The position numbers were made by a program, and so were the translations under genes. Source: JBDHHQ01 sp039586035 (GTDB taxonomy: Bacteria; Gemmatimonadota; Gemmatimonadetes; Longimicrobiales; Gaopeijiaceae). From it: a stretch of 64,000 nucleotides of DNA. Of the stretch, positions 8,805-17,505 are shown in pieces (position 1 is the stretch's first letter; the number at the start of each line of letters is the position of its first letter). The notes under the pieces are model-generated. The model did no database searches, was not told the origin of the DNA, and saw only the letters and a list, made by a program, of their open reading frames with translations. The stretch is taken from NCBI GenBank assembly GCA_039586035.1, contig JBDHLD010000009.1, forward strand, positions 18,396 to 82,395, written 5' to 3'.

Positions 8805-11120
8805 GTGAACGTCAACAAGCTGTTTCCCCGTCTGACCCTGAGCGTGAAGCTGGCGGTGGCGTTCGTCGTGATCGCCGCCGTCCCTCTGACGGTCGTGGCT
8901 ACCATGGCCACGGGCGGAGCGGTGCGGCAACTCCGGGAGCGGGCCAGGACCACGCTCGAGTTCGACCTCGAGCTTGCGGCCCTTGGCGTTACGCGGTCTC
9001 TCCGTGAGTCCGAGCAACACCTCACGTTCCTGGTGGACGCCTTCGGCCGGTCCCTCCTGGTGGGAGACACCACAGCCGGTGATCGAAGTAGTGCGGCCGC
9101 GCTCGTCAGTACCTTCCTGAGCTCCGACTCTTCGGCAATTCTCCGCGCTCGGGTGGTCGACGCCGCGGGGGACGTCCTGTTGGACGTGGGCCCTCTGGCG
9201 CCCTCGACCCCGGGGCCCGACGCGGGGGGTGGGACGGACCTCTACCTGGCGTTGGCCGACGAGTTCGGTCCGAACGAGGTGCAGCGGTTCATGCCGGTGG
9301 AGCTTCTGGATCCCGATCGCGGCACGGAGGGTGGCTTGGTGCTGCTCCCCGCCGTAGCGGTGCTCAGGGCAGTGCGCGACGACGACGGCTTCCTGCTGGG
9401 CATTGCTGTCGTCGAGGCATCGGCTGCGGCCCTGTTCTCCGGGCTCGAGGTCAACTCACCCGAACTCCCGGGTGTCACCGGGCTGGTGGACGAACAGGGC
9501 TTCCTGCTCTATCACACGCGGTGGAAGAGCGACTGGAAGAGTCTGCTGGGCCGGAGACAGGGATCGAGCCTCGAGGCCGAGTTCGGTACCGAGCTCGCCT
9601 CGGGGATGCGTAGCGGCGTTCCGGGCACCATCCGAGGCCCGGGCCACACCTTGGTGAGCTACCGGTCCATTGACCTCGGTCCGCCGGCACCCAGGCTCAC
9701 GCTCTACCGAACCATCCCCCTAGGGGCCATCGACGCGTCGGCATGGGACTTCCTTCGCCTGACCACCTTCATCGGCTTCGCCATCCTGGTCGTGGTGCTC
9801 GGGGCGTCGGTGGTCGCGGCCCGCCAGCTGAGCAAGCCCATCTATCGCCTGCGGACCGCGGCGCGAAGACTCGCGGCCGGAGGCTCGCCAGCCCCGGTCG
9901 ACGTCCACACCAACGACGAGCTGGAAGACCTGGCCGCCGATTTCGGGACCATGGCACGGACTCTCGACAACCAGCGAAGCCGCCTCGAGGCCCTCGTCGA
10001 GGATCGCACTCGAGACCTGAGCTCGACCCGGGCCCAGCTCAGCGAGGTGGTCGCCAACGCCACCGACGCCATCATCGGGCTGGACGACGAAGAGTGTGTC
10101 ACCCTGTGGAACCAAGGCGCCGCGAGTCTCTTCGGCTACTCCGAGCAGGAGGCTCTCAGCAAGGGGATCGACGAGCTCATCGGCATGAACGACCCCGAGC
10201 TGGAGCACGAGAAGCAGTACATACGACAGGCGGTACGAGAAGACGGAGGCGTCGGCGGGCTGCGGACCCGCCGGCGAAACCGGGCGGGGGAGATGATTCC
10301 GGTAAGCCTGACCCAGAGCCGGATCCTGAATGACGACCGCGTGGTGGGATCCTCCCTCGTCATCCGGGACTACCGGCTTCAGAGCCGCCTCGAGGAGCAG
10401 ATGCGTCGCTCGGAGCGCGTAGCCGCGGTGAGCATCATGGCCGCCGGCCTGGCCCACGAGATCAACAATCCGCTGGCGATCCTGAGGAATCGGATCGAGC
10501 TGATGCAGCGGGAGATCTCGCACGAGGACCGCCTGGAGCGCTTCCGGAAGGATCTGAACGTCCTGGGCCAACACGTGGAGCGGATCCGAGGGCTCACTTC
10601 CGACCTGCTGTCGTTCGCCCGGGAAGACGGGGACGAGCCGTCGCCGGTGGCGCTGGACGACGTCGTCGGCCGCACCGTGCGCCTCTTGGACAAGGTCTTC
10701 AGAACGAAGGGCGTCGACCTCGAGACGATCTTCGCTGACCACCTGCCGCCCGTGCACGGGAGCGAGAAGGCGTTGGAGACGGTCTTCGTGAACCTGCTGC
10801 TCAACGCCGGGCAGGCCACGCCACCAGGCGGCCGCGTGGCGGTCGAGGTCAGGAACGGCGAGCGGAACGGGATGATCCTGGGCGAAGTAAGGGACACCGG
10901 TCCGGGCGTGCCTCCCGAGCTACGGTCTCGCATCTTCGAGCCGTTCTTCACGACCAAGGCCGACAACGAAGGCACCGGTCTCGGGCTGGTGGTCTGTCGC
11001 ACGATCGTCGAGCGGCATGGCGGTAGGATACGGCTCGCAGAAGCGCCCGGCGGAGGGAGCCGCTTCATCGTCGAGCTGCCGGCCTCCCCGATATCCCATG
11101 ACACGAGCCAAGCCGTATGA
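8805..11120 (+). CDS. Membrane sensor histidine kinase (NtrB/AtoS-like)
   Basis: 771 residues. TM1 at about 14-36; periplasmic sensor about 37-315, probably Cache-type; TM2 about 318-340; HAMP about 341-395; PAS about 412-525; HisKA with the phosphorylated His551 in AHEINNPLA; and a HATPase_c domain with N-box NLLLNAGQATPPGG and the GTGLGL glycine loop. The GTG start puts TM1 in the right place. The stop overlaps the regulator start as ATGA, giving a cognate pair. The signal is unknown; co-transcription with a cupredoxin suggests copper or redox state. Confidence 0.93.
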   Translation: MNVNKLFPRLTLSVKLAVAFVVIAAVPLTVVATMATGGAVRQLRERARTTLEFDLELAALGVTRSLRESEQHLTFLVDAFGRSLLVGDTTAGDRSSAAALVSTFLSSDSSAILRARVVDAAGDVLLDVGPLAPSTPGPDAGGGTDLYLALADEFGPNEVQRFMPVELLDPDRGTEGGLVLLPAVAVLRAVRDDDGFLLGIAVVEASAAALFSGLEVNSPELPGVTGLVDEQGFLLYHTRWKSDWKSLLGRRQGSSLEAEFGTELASGMRSGVPGTIRGPGHTLVSYRSIDLGPPAPRLTLYRTIPLGAIDASAWDFLRLTTFIGFAILVVVLGASVVAARQLSKPIYRLRTAARRLAAGGSPAPVDVHTNDELEDLAADFGTMARTLDNQRSRLEALVEDRTRDLSSTRAQLSEVVANATDAIIGLDDEECVTLWNQGAASLFGYSEQEALSKGIDELIGMNDPELEHEKQYIRQAVREDGGVGGLRTRRRNRAGEMIPVSLTQSRILNDDRVVGSSLVIRDYRLQSRLEEQMRRSERVAAVSIMAAGLAHEINNPLAILRNRIELMQREISHEDRLERFRKDLNVLGQHVERIRGLTSDLLSFAREDGDEPSPVALDDVVGRTVRLLDKVFRTKGVDLETIFADHLPPVHGSEKALETVFVNLLLNAGQATPPGGRVAVEVRNGERNGMILGEVRDTGPGVPPELRSRIFEPFFTTKADNEGTGLGLVVCRTIVERHGGRIRLAEAPGGGSRFIVELPASPISHDTSQAV

Positions 11121-12544
11121 GTGAGACCAGGGTGGTCATCGTCGATGACGAGCCCGAGATGCTCGAGAACCTCGATCGCCTCCTGACGGGCGAGGGGTAC
11201 CGCTGCTGGACGCTGTCGGACCCGACCAGCTACCGCGAGGTGGCCGCCCAGGCGCGACCCGACGTGCTCATCTCGGACATCCGGATGCCGACGGTGGATG
11301 GGATGGCCTTGCTCACCGTTGCCCGTGCCGATGACCCCAAGCTCCCCGTGATCCTGATCACCGGACACGCGACGGTTTCGTCGGCGGTGGAAGCCATTCA
11401 AGAGGGTGCGTTCGACTACCTCGCCAAGCCCTTCACCGCGGATCAGCTGGCGGTGGCCGTCGAAAGAGCGGTCCGGTATCGCCGACTCATGGTGGAGAAC
11501 GAGTCACTCCGGGAGCAGGTTTCTTCCCGGTCGGGACCGGAGGTGGTGGGGTCCAGCGCGCCGCTCGTCCGTCTCCTGGATCAGGTGCAACGAGTGGCAG
11601 CCACGGATGCCAACGTTCTGATCACCGGCGAGAGCGGAACCGGCAAAGAGCTCGTCGCTAGGTCCATCCACACGCAGAGCCGCCGCAGTGAGGGCCCCTT
11701 CGTCCCTGTGGACTGCGCTGCGCTGCCCGAAGGGCTTCTCGAGAGTGAGCTTTTCGGGCACGAGAAGGGCGCGTTCACGGGTGCGATAGCCAAGCGCCGG
11801 GGGCTGCTCTCGGAGGCCAACGGAGGGACCGTGTTCCTGGACGAGGTCGGTGAGCTGACACCGCCCTTGCAGGCCAAGCTCCTCCGGGTGTTGGAGGATC
11901 GACGGGTCCGTCCCGTGGGCTCGTCACACTACCAGGACATCGACGTGCGAGTGGTTGCGGCGACGAACGTGGACCTCCAGACTGCGGCCCGGAATGGAGC
12001 ATTCAGAGAAGATCTCTTCTATCGCCTCAACGTCGTCCATCTCAAGGCGCCGCCGCTGCGGGCCAGGGATGGCGACGTGGTGCTGCTGGCAGAGCGGTTC
12101 CTCGATCAGTTCGCTCGAGCCGCCGAGCGGGAGCCGCCCATGATCAGCCCCGAGGTCTGGGAGGCACTCGAGAGCTACGACTGGCCCGGGAACGTGCGGC
12201 AGCTCAAGAACCTGGTGGAACGAGTCGTGGCGCTCGACGCGGACGGGCGCGTCACGTTGTCCGACCTCCCGCCCGAGATCCGCTTCGCGGGAATCGGCAG
12301 CGCGAGGCAGCCCACCAACTCCTCGACGGGTCTGGCCCATCTTCCGTATGCCGACGCGAAGGACACCGCAGTGCGGGCTTTCCAGGCGACGTACCTACGC
12401 GAGCTCCTGGATGCCCACGACGGAAACATCTCGAAAGCGGCCGACACCGCGGGCGTGAGCCGGCGTACGCTCCACCGCTGGCTGGCAGAGTTCGATGAGG
12501 GCGGCGCGGGAGTCGCGGAGGACGGAACAGGAGGATCGCCGTGA
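11117..12544 (+). CDS. NtrC-family sigma-54-dependent response regulator
   Basis: 475 residues: receiver domain with phosphoacceptor Asp54 and the KPF lysine; AAA+ sigma-54 interaction domain with Walker A GESGTGKE, an intact GAFTGA loop (sigma-54 contact) and Walker B GGTVFLDEVGE; and a C-terminal Fis-type helix-turn-helix (NISKAADTAGVSRRTLHRWL). It overlaps both neighbours. Likely targets are the -24/-12 promoters at 7711 and 13504, which carry matching palindromes (inference). Confidence 0.95.
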   Translation: MSETRVVIVDDEPEMLENLDRLLTGEGYRCWTLSDPTSYREVAAQARPDVLISDIRMPTVDGMALLTVARADDPKLPVILITGHATVSSAVEAIQEGAFDYLAKPFTADQLAVAVERAVRYRRLMVENESLREQVSSRSGPEVVGSSAPLVRLLDQVQRVAATDANVLITGESGTGKELVARSIHTQSRRSEGPFVPVDCAALPEGLLESELFGHEKGAFTGAIAKRRGLLSEANGGTVFLDEVGELTPPLQAKLLRVLEDRRVRPVGSSHYQDIDVRVVAATNVDLQTAARNGAFREDLFYRLNVVHLKAPPLRARDGDVVLLAERFLDQFARAAEREPPMISPEVWEALESYDWPGNVRQLKNLVERVVALDADGRVTLSDLPPEIRFAGIGSARQPTNSSTGLAHLPYADAKDTAVRAFQATYLRELLDAHDGNISKAADTAGVSRRTLHRWLAEFDEGGAGVAEDGTGGSP

Positions 12545-13224
12545 GGTCCCGCACTCTCCTTGTCGCTGCAATGATCATGACCATCGGCTCGCCAGCCGCG
12601 GGCCAGCAGGACGTGAGGGGCACCGTACACGTCGAGGGCCGTGCCATACAGCGCGCCGTGGTCCAGCTCATTCCCGAGGGTGTCAACCCCGGGCGCACCA
12701 ACTCGGACTCGGCCATCGTCGATCAGCTCCACCTCCGCTTTCTGCCAGACGTTCTTCCGGTCCAGGTGGGGACGACCGTGCATTTCAGGAACAGCGATCC
12801 CGTCATGCACAACGTCTTCAGTCCCCAACGTCGCGGAGCCGACTTCGACTTGGGAACGTACCCCACCCAAATGAGCCGCTCTTTCCGCTTCGACGAGCCG
12901 GGTGACTACGTTGTCCTCTGCCACATCCACCCGGAGATGGCGGCGTGGGTGATCGTGGTGGAGAGTCCTCACTTCGCGCTGACGGATGAGCAGGGTGAGT
13001 TCCGCATCGAGGAGGTACCCGCCGGGCGGTACACGCTGCGCACGTGGGCACGCCGGCGGGAGATTCCGGATCAGTCCATCGTCGTCGTGCCGGAAGAAGG
13101 GGAGGTCGTGACCTCGGTGATGGTGGATGACGGGGTGAGGGCCTCCGAAGGGTCTGTCCCCGAACCGCACGGCGCACGGAACGGCGCCGGCGACCCGATG
13201 GGCGGTGCCCCCCAGCGCTACTGA
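12541..13224 (+). CDS. Periplasmic cupredoxin-like protein with carboxypeptidase-regulatory-like domain
   Basis: 227 residues. Signal peptide about 1-21 (SPAAGQ). A cupredoxin domain has likely type 1 copper ligands His90 (NSDPVMHNVF) and Cys127/His130/Met133 in the CHIHPEM motif. A second beta-sandwich follows (FALTDEQGEFRIEEVPAGRYTLRTWA), as in CarboxypepD_reg domains, then a low-complexity tail. The GTG start overlaps the regulator stop as GTGA, so it is the third gene of the kinase operon. It could be an electron carrier or a copper-sensing partner of the kinase. Confidence 0.85.
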   Translation: MRSRTLLVAAMIMTIGSPAAGQQDVRGTVHVEGRAIQRAVVQLIPEGVNPGRTNSDSAIVDQLHLRFLPDVLPVQVGTTVHFRNSDPVMHNVFSPQRRGADFDLGTYPTQMSRSFRFDEPGDYVVLCHIHPEMAAWVIVVESPHFALTDEQGEFRIEEVPAGRYTLRTWARRREIPDQSIVVVPEEGEVVTSVMVDDGVRASEGSVPEPHGARNGAGDPMGGAPQRY

Positions 13225-13378
13225 GCTCCCCCGACTGGTCAAGCCGAGACACCGGGGCGTCTCCATCGGCGCCGTTGACGTTCCCGGCAGCACACCAGCC
13301 CGACCTCCGGAACGTGACGCCGACGCTCACGGTGTCCACCTCGCTTTGGTCGCATCACCAGTCGGCGTGACATTGGTG

Positions 13379-13405
13379 GTCCCACCTGTGACCCGCCCGG
13401 TCACA
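13379..13405. promoter_or_regulatory. Palindromic activator site upstream of cupredoxin
   Basis: GTCCCACCTGTGAC (13379-13392) differs by one base from the palindrome upstream of the TonB receptor. It overlaps a perfect 7-bp inverted repeat TGTGACC-N5-GGTCACA (13387-13405). It lies about 100-125 bp upstream of the -24/-12 element. The rest of the 375-bp gap 13225-13598 holds further GGT/ACC half-sites and the promoter but no gene I can see. Confidence 0.65.
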
Positions 13406-13502
13406 CCGACCAGTCCGCCAGCCCGAGCTCCCGAGGGCGAGCAGCCGGCCTAACCTCAACTCCTGCAAATATATGCCGCACTCGGTTCCCTGCCTCCGAG
13501 TG

Positions 13503-13518
13503 TGGTACGGCCTGTGCC
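13503..13518 (+). promoter_or_regulatory. Sigma-54 (-24/-12) promoter of the cupredoxin gene
   Basis: TGGTACGGCCTGTGCC: GG (13504-13505) and GC (13516-13517) separated by exactly 10 nt, near the TGGCAC-N5-TTGC consensus. It ends 80 bp before the ATG at 13599, nearly the same spacing as at the paralogous cupredoxin operon. Confidence 0.65.
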
Positions 13519-13598
13519 TTCACGTTTCGCGAACGTCCTTGATAGAGGTGAATCCACGGATTCACGAACAACCCAAGATCGAGCTTCTCGGAGGTATC

Positions 13599-14000
13599 AT
13601 GTTTCGCAGCGTCACTCTCGGCCTGGCCCTGGCGGCGGGCCTCCTCTACGTGTTGCCGGCCCACCCCACGAGCGCCACGCCCGAGCCCACCGTCCATGAG
13701 GTCAAGATGGTGGACATCTCGGCCACCGAGTTCCAATTCGAGCCCGCCGACATCACGGTGAAGCGGGGCGACGTGGTGCGTTGGATCCAGACCACCGCCA
13801 TGCCCCACAACGTGGAATTCCGTGAGGGCCCGGACGGCGCCGTGCCTGGCTTGGAAACGCCCATCGGACCGTTCATGGCCACACCGGACGAGACGTATGA
13901 AGTCGTCATTGATGCGGCCTTCCAGGCGGGCACGACCAAGTACGTCTGCACGCCCCACGAGTTCATGGGCATGGTGGGGAGCATCACCGTCTCCGACTGA
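13599..14000 (+). CDS. Plastocyanin-like cupredoxin
   Basis: 133-residue exported blue-copper protein. Signal peptide about 1-26, then a single cupredoxin domain with type 1 copper ligands His70 (MPHNVEF), Cys117, His120 and Met125; the C-x2-H-x4-M spacing is plastocyanin-like. The ATG has a strong Shine-Dalgarno (GGAGGT). It is very similar to the protein at 28445-28852, so the two are paralogues. It likely carries electrons in the periplasm, possibly to or from the cytochrome-barrel protein downstream. Preceded by a sigma-54 promoter. Confidence 0.9.
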   Translation: MFRSVTLGLALAAGLLYVLPAHPTSATPEPTVHEVKMVDISATEFQFEPADITVKRGDVVRWIQTTAMPHNVEFREGPDGAVPGLETPIGPFMATPDETYEVVIDAAFQAGTTKYVCTPHEFMGMVGSITVSD

Positions 14001-14067
14001 TCCGGGTTCGGTAGGGTAGGGTCCAGCCACTACTCATGCCGACAGACCGGCCGGTGGAGCGGCTCGC

Positions 14068-14105
14068 GCGGGGCGGGCTCCGGATTGACCGGAGCTTCGC
14101 CCCGC
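14068..14105 (+). terminator. Long hairpin between cupredoxin and cytochrome-porin genes
   Basis: Two stacked stems: GCGGGGC (14068-14074) with GCCCCGC (14099-14105), and GCTCCGG (14077-14083) with CCGGAGC (14089-14095), around a 5-nt loop. No T-tract follows; it may end the cupredoxin transcript or act as a processing or attenuation structure before the next gene. Confidence 0.5.
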
Positions 14106-14153
14106 CCGACTGTGTGGCACCTACTTGGGTCGATCCACCTTCGCCAACGGTCC

Positions 14154-15623
14154 ATGAAAGCCCAACGTGCCGCGGGATCCTCAGCGCCCTCGTTGCCCTC
14201 GCCAACTGACCGCGGTCGCCCGCGCCGAGATGGGGCCCTGCTGGGACTCCCACTGGCGGTTGCCCTCGTGCTCGCATGCATGGCCGCGGAGATCGGCCGA
14301 CCGGGCGAAGCGACGGCGATTCCGGCGTTCTCCAGGATGTACCGGACCACCTGCTCGACCTGCCACACTGCCGCGCCCAAGCTCAATGTCCTGGGCGAGA
14401 CCTTCCGCCTGAACGGCTACCGGATGCCCGAGACCAGCCTCTTGGTGCGTCGGGACGACCCCGTCGCCCTGGGAGACGATGCCTGGAAGGACGAATGGCC
14501 ACGGGCCATCTGGCCTGGAGAGGTTCCCGGGCAGGTGCCCATTGCGCTACGCATCCAGGCAGATGCTCGTGCGACGCGAGACGAGGAAGCCTCTGGCGAC
14601 TTCGGTCTTCGCCTCCCACACGAAATCTACCTGTTGGCGGGTGCGCCGCTGGGGTCGTCCATATCGGTGTTCCTGGAGACCGAGTGGACCCGGGAGGACG
14701 GGGTGGAGATCGCCCAGGCCAAAGTGCTCTTCAACGATGTGTTCACCGGGCTGCCGCCGGGCTCCCTGAACCTGTGGTTGGGTCAGCAGAACCCCTACCT
14801 GTTCACCTTGGCCGATCGCCAGATCGACAGGGCAGCCCGGCAGAAGTTCGCTTGGCAGGACTTTTCACCGGCCGACCTTACCGTGACGGGACCCGGGTCG
14901 GAGGACGAATTGACCTCGGGCAACGAATTCTCGCTGGGCGGTACGTTTCCGACCATCGAGGTCAACGGCTCTCCTGGCGGACGACTCTACTATGGGGCCG
15001 GTATCTCTCAGGGAGCCGGGGCCCCGACCGACGACAACAACGGGCGGATGGACGCCTACTACAAGGTCAGATACAAGCTCGGGGGCCTGGACCTTCGTGG
15101 CCGGTACGCGGAAGGTGCTGGCCCCATTACCGGAACCGGGGGCCAGCTGCTCGATCGCGCGCTCATTCTCGAGCACTTCGGCTACTTCGGGTCGGAGCCC
15201 ACGCTCGGGGGGCTGGACGACGACCATCGGTCCTTCGGCGTCAACGCGCGGGCATTGTACGGAAGGTTGGACGCCGGCGTCGGCTATACCTGGAGCCGCT
15301 ATGACGCCCCGTGGGGCGATCGGGTGACCGGCTCTCTGGACGCCACCAGCTTCTTCAGCAAGATCGAGTACGTGATCCTCCCGTGGTTCATCGCCTCGCT
15401 CAAGGCGGAGGCCTTTCGAACCAGCTTGCCGGACACACGGGATTCGGGCCTCGTGATCACGTCCGGCGATCGGGATCGGATCCTGCCGGGGGCCGTCATG
15501 CTGATCCGCCAGAACGTGCGCGGAGTCGTGGAGGCCGAGCTCTTCACACGGCACGAGCAGACCACCGCCGCCGGGCAACGGCGCCCCCACAACCTCTGGT
15601 TTCGGCTCGACGTGGCCTTCTGA
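14154..15623 (+). CDS. Monoheme c-type cytochrome fused to an outer-membrane beta-barrel (Cyc2-like architecture)
   Basis: 489 residues. Signal segment about 28-55 (ending GEATA). A short cytochrome domain follows with one haem c motif CSTCH (67-71) in AIPAFSRMYRTTCSTCHTAAP. The remaining roughly 390 residues alternate aromatic/polar residues as in a beta-barrel and end in FRLDVAF, a typical outer-membrane terminus. This order matches Cyc2-type fused cytochrome-porins, which move electrons across the outer membrane, but I cannot show it belongs to Cyc2 proper. The ATG at 14154 is preferred because an earlier in-frame ATG (14085) lies inside the hairpin loop. Haem attachment would need the Ccm system encoded at 1-4539. 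Confidence 0.75.
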   Translation: MKAQRAAGSSAPSLPSPTDRGRPRRDGALLGLPLAVALVLACMAAEIGRPGEATAIPAFSRMYRTTCSTCHTAAPKLNVLGETFRLNGYRMPETSLLVRRDDPVALGDDAWKDEWPRAIWPGEVPGQVPIALRIQADARATRDEEASGDFGLRLPHEIYLLAGAPLGSSISVFLETEWTREDGVEIAQAKVLFNDVFTGLPPGSLNLWLGQQNPYLFTLADRQIDRAARQKFAWQDFSPADLTVTGPGSEDELTSGNEFSLGGTFPTIEVNGSPGGRLYYGAGISQGAGAPTDDNNGRMDAYYKVRYKLGGLDLRGRYAEGAGPITGTGGQLLDRALILEHFGYFGSEPTLGGLDDDHRSFGVNARALYGRLDAGVGYTWSRYDAPWGDRVTGSLDATSFFSKIEYVILPWFIASLKAEAFRTSLPDTRDSGLVITSGDRDRILPGAVMLIRQNVRGVVEAELFTRHEQTTAAGQRRPHNLWFRLDVAF

Positions 15624-15856
15624 GCCTCCGCCCGCGCCACCCACTCGTCCTCGGTAACGGACAGCCCCACGCGGCATCGGGAGGCTGGCAGACCCTTTGC
15701 AGTATTGTCTGAGGCCGGCGACCGCCTGGCTCCGGTCCGGACGAGCGGATGCGTGCCCAATGCCCGGAAGACCGCGTCGTCCGGGATCTTTCGGACAGAG
15801 GAGCCAGGGCCGTCGTACCGGAGCGGTGCGACAACGACAACGCGGATGCGACAATC

Positions 15857-16609
15857 ATGTCCCAGCGACGTCAGGGGGAGGGGGACTCCCCCGAAGGCCC
15901 GGAGAGGCGAGAACAAGTGGTCACGATCCCGCGGAGCCATACCGCCCCGAGGGTCCGTGAGTCGCAGCTGCAGGACCCGGTCTCGCCCTGTAGCACTCCC
16001 TACTACGATCCGACCCTCCGTTCCCTGGCCGCGGTCATCCTCGACGGGGCACCCGACCCGATGTTGGTAACGGACGCCGAAGGCTCGATCCTGCTCCTCA
16101 ATCGTGCGGCCGAGACGCTCTTCGGGTACCGGCGCAAGGAGCTCGTCGGCAGGCCGGTGGAGGTGCTGATGCCAAAGCGCTTTCGCGGCGCCCACGGCGA
16201 TCACCGGCGACGGTTCATCGAGGATCCCGACGTTCGCGGTATGGGGTTTCGCGCCGGTATCTCCGGATTGCGTAAGGATGGGACCGAGTTCCCGGCGGAC
16301 GTGAGCCTGAGCCCACAGCGGTACGAGGACGCGTTGATGGTCACGGTGGCCATCCGGGACGTCTCCGTGCGCCGGTCCGTCGAGGAGCGAAGGAGGAGCC
16401 TCATCGACGAGTTGCGCGACGCGCTCGACCAGGTTCGACGACTGGGAGAGCTGTTGCCCGTGTGTGCGTGGTGCGAACGGATCGGCGACGACGAGGGTGC
16501 CTGGACCCGACTCGAGAGCTTCTTCCGGGCGCATGCGGGGGCGGAAGTGAGCCACTGTATTTGCCCCGAATGCGCCGAAGCCGTCGGAGGCGAGCACCCC
16601 GTTTCGTGA
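15857..16609 (+). CDS. PAS-domain protein with C-terminal Cys-rich domain
   Basis: About 250 residues, cytoplasmic. A PAS domain (ILDGAPDPMLVTDAEGSILLLNRAAETLFGY onward) is followed by a short helix and a C-terminal domain with CAWCERIGDDEGAW and CICPEC, four cysteines in CxxC pairs that could bind zinc or sense redox. The CAWC-type domain is known at the end of PAS and receiver proteins. There is no kinase, GGDEF or HTH domain, so it must signal through a partner. The start is uncertain: a GTG at 15917 is an alternative. The preceding gap shows no clear promoter. Confidence 0.65.
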   Translation: MSQRRQGEGDSPEGPERREQVVTIPRSHTAPRVRESQLQDPVSPCSTPYYDPTLRSLAAVILDGAPDPMLVTDAEGSILLLNRAAETLFGYRRKELVGRPVEVLMPKRFRGAHGDHRRRFIEDPDVRGMGFRAGISGLRKDGTEFPADVSLSPQRYEDALMVTVAIRDVSVRRSVEERRRSLIDELRDALDQVRRLGELLPVCAWCERIGDDEGAWTRLESFFRAHAGAEVSHCICPECAEAVGGEHPVS

Positions 16610-16658
16610 AGGGGCTTCCAGAGCGCGTTGGCTCGGAGAAGGGGCTCGTCAGCTCACG

Positions 16659-17501
16659 TCAGGGTTGTGCGCAGAGCTCGCCGGTGTAGGCCTCGCTATC
16701 CCCCGATGCGAGGATGCTGTCGCGCTGAAATGCGATGCTGTCGGCGACCATGGGCCCGAAGAGGAAATAGCGCTCTGGAGGCTCGCGAAGCGGGTGCAAG
16801 ACACCCCCGCTGAACTCCATTTCCAGGGAGCGGGCGAATCGAAGCGCTTCCCGGAGGAACTCCCTCGGTAGCTTGTCACTCCAATCGGGCATGACCCCGT
16901 GGCCCGAGACGACGGTGTTGAAGAGCTCATCGTCGCTCTTCTCCATCCGCTCCCCCAGTGCGAACGACGGTGAGCCCCCGTACGCGGCGATGCCGTTCAA
17001 GCCGTGACAGCCGGCGCAGAACGTGGAGTACGCCTCCTCCCCCACCGTGGTGGGCGCCCTGGGGCGGGCGCACGACTGGAGTACGAGGGCAGAGAGGCTG
17101 CTGGGCAGGCGGGTCGCTTCGCCAGCAAGATTGGCCTCCTGGGCCTGTTGGAACCTGCGCTGCGCCTCTCCCGTGTCCCGGGGGCCGCCAATACCGAAGT
17201 AATGCAGTAGCGACAGGTTGAGGAGCGCGCCGACGTGATCCTGCTCCGCGGCCCTGCGAAACCAGTGGTGGGCCAGGCCCCGGTCGGGCGGCGCCATCTC
17301 GCCGAAGAACAGCATGAAGCCCACGAGGTTCTGGCTATACGCGTCGCCGCGTTCAGCAAGGCGGTAGTGGGTCTCGAACGTCGATGTGGGAGGTGACTCC
17401 GACTCGGGTGGGCCCTGGACACAGCCCACGAGCGCAACGATGCCCGTACCCACCGCGATCCGCCGCAGAGCCCCCGTCCCGAATCTCGACACCGAGCGCA
17501 C
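16659..17501 (-). CDS. Lipoprotein with Sel1-like repeats and a cytochrome c domain
   Basis: 280 residues from a GTG start. Lipoprotein signal ends LVGC (Cys27). Residues about 45-125 form Sel1/TPR-like helical repeats (AYSQNLVGFMLFFGEM; GALLNLSLLHYFGIG; DTGEAQRRFQQA). Residues about 155-235 form a class I cytochrome c domain with CAGCH and a likely distal Met in GVMPDW. This combination is unusual. It starts 4 bp after the S41 peptidase stop, so the two are probably one operon. Likely role: periplasmic electron transfer or complex assembly. Confidence 0.75.
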   Translation of the reverse strand: MRSVSRFGTGALRRIAVGTGIVALVGCVQGPPESESPPTSTFETHYRLAERGDAYSQNLVGFMLFFGEMAPPDRGLAHHWFRRAAEQDHVGALLNLSLLHYFGIGGPRDTGEAQRRFQQAQEANLAGEATRLPSSLSALVLQSCARPRAPTTVGEEAYSTFCAGCHGLNGIAAYGGSPSFALGERMEKSDDELFNTVVSGHGVMPDWSDKLPREFLREALRFARSLEMEFSGGVLHPLREPPERYFLFGPMVADSIAFQRDSILASGDSEAYTGELCAQP

Positions 17502-17505
17502 GCTG

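Noticed and set aside
14115..14128. TGGCAC upstream of the cytochrome-barrel gene as a -24 element
   Set aside because: Spacing to the next TTG is 4 nt and no GC occurs at the -12 position.
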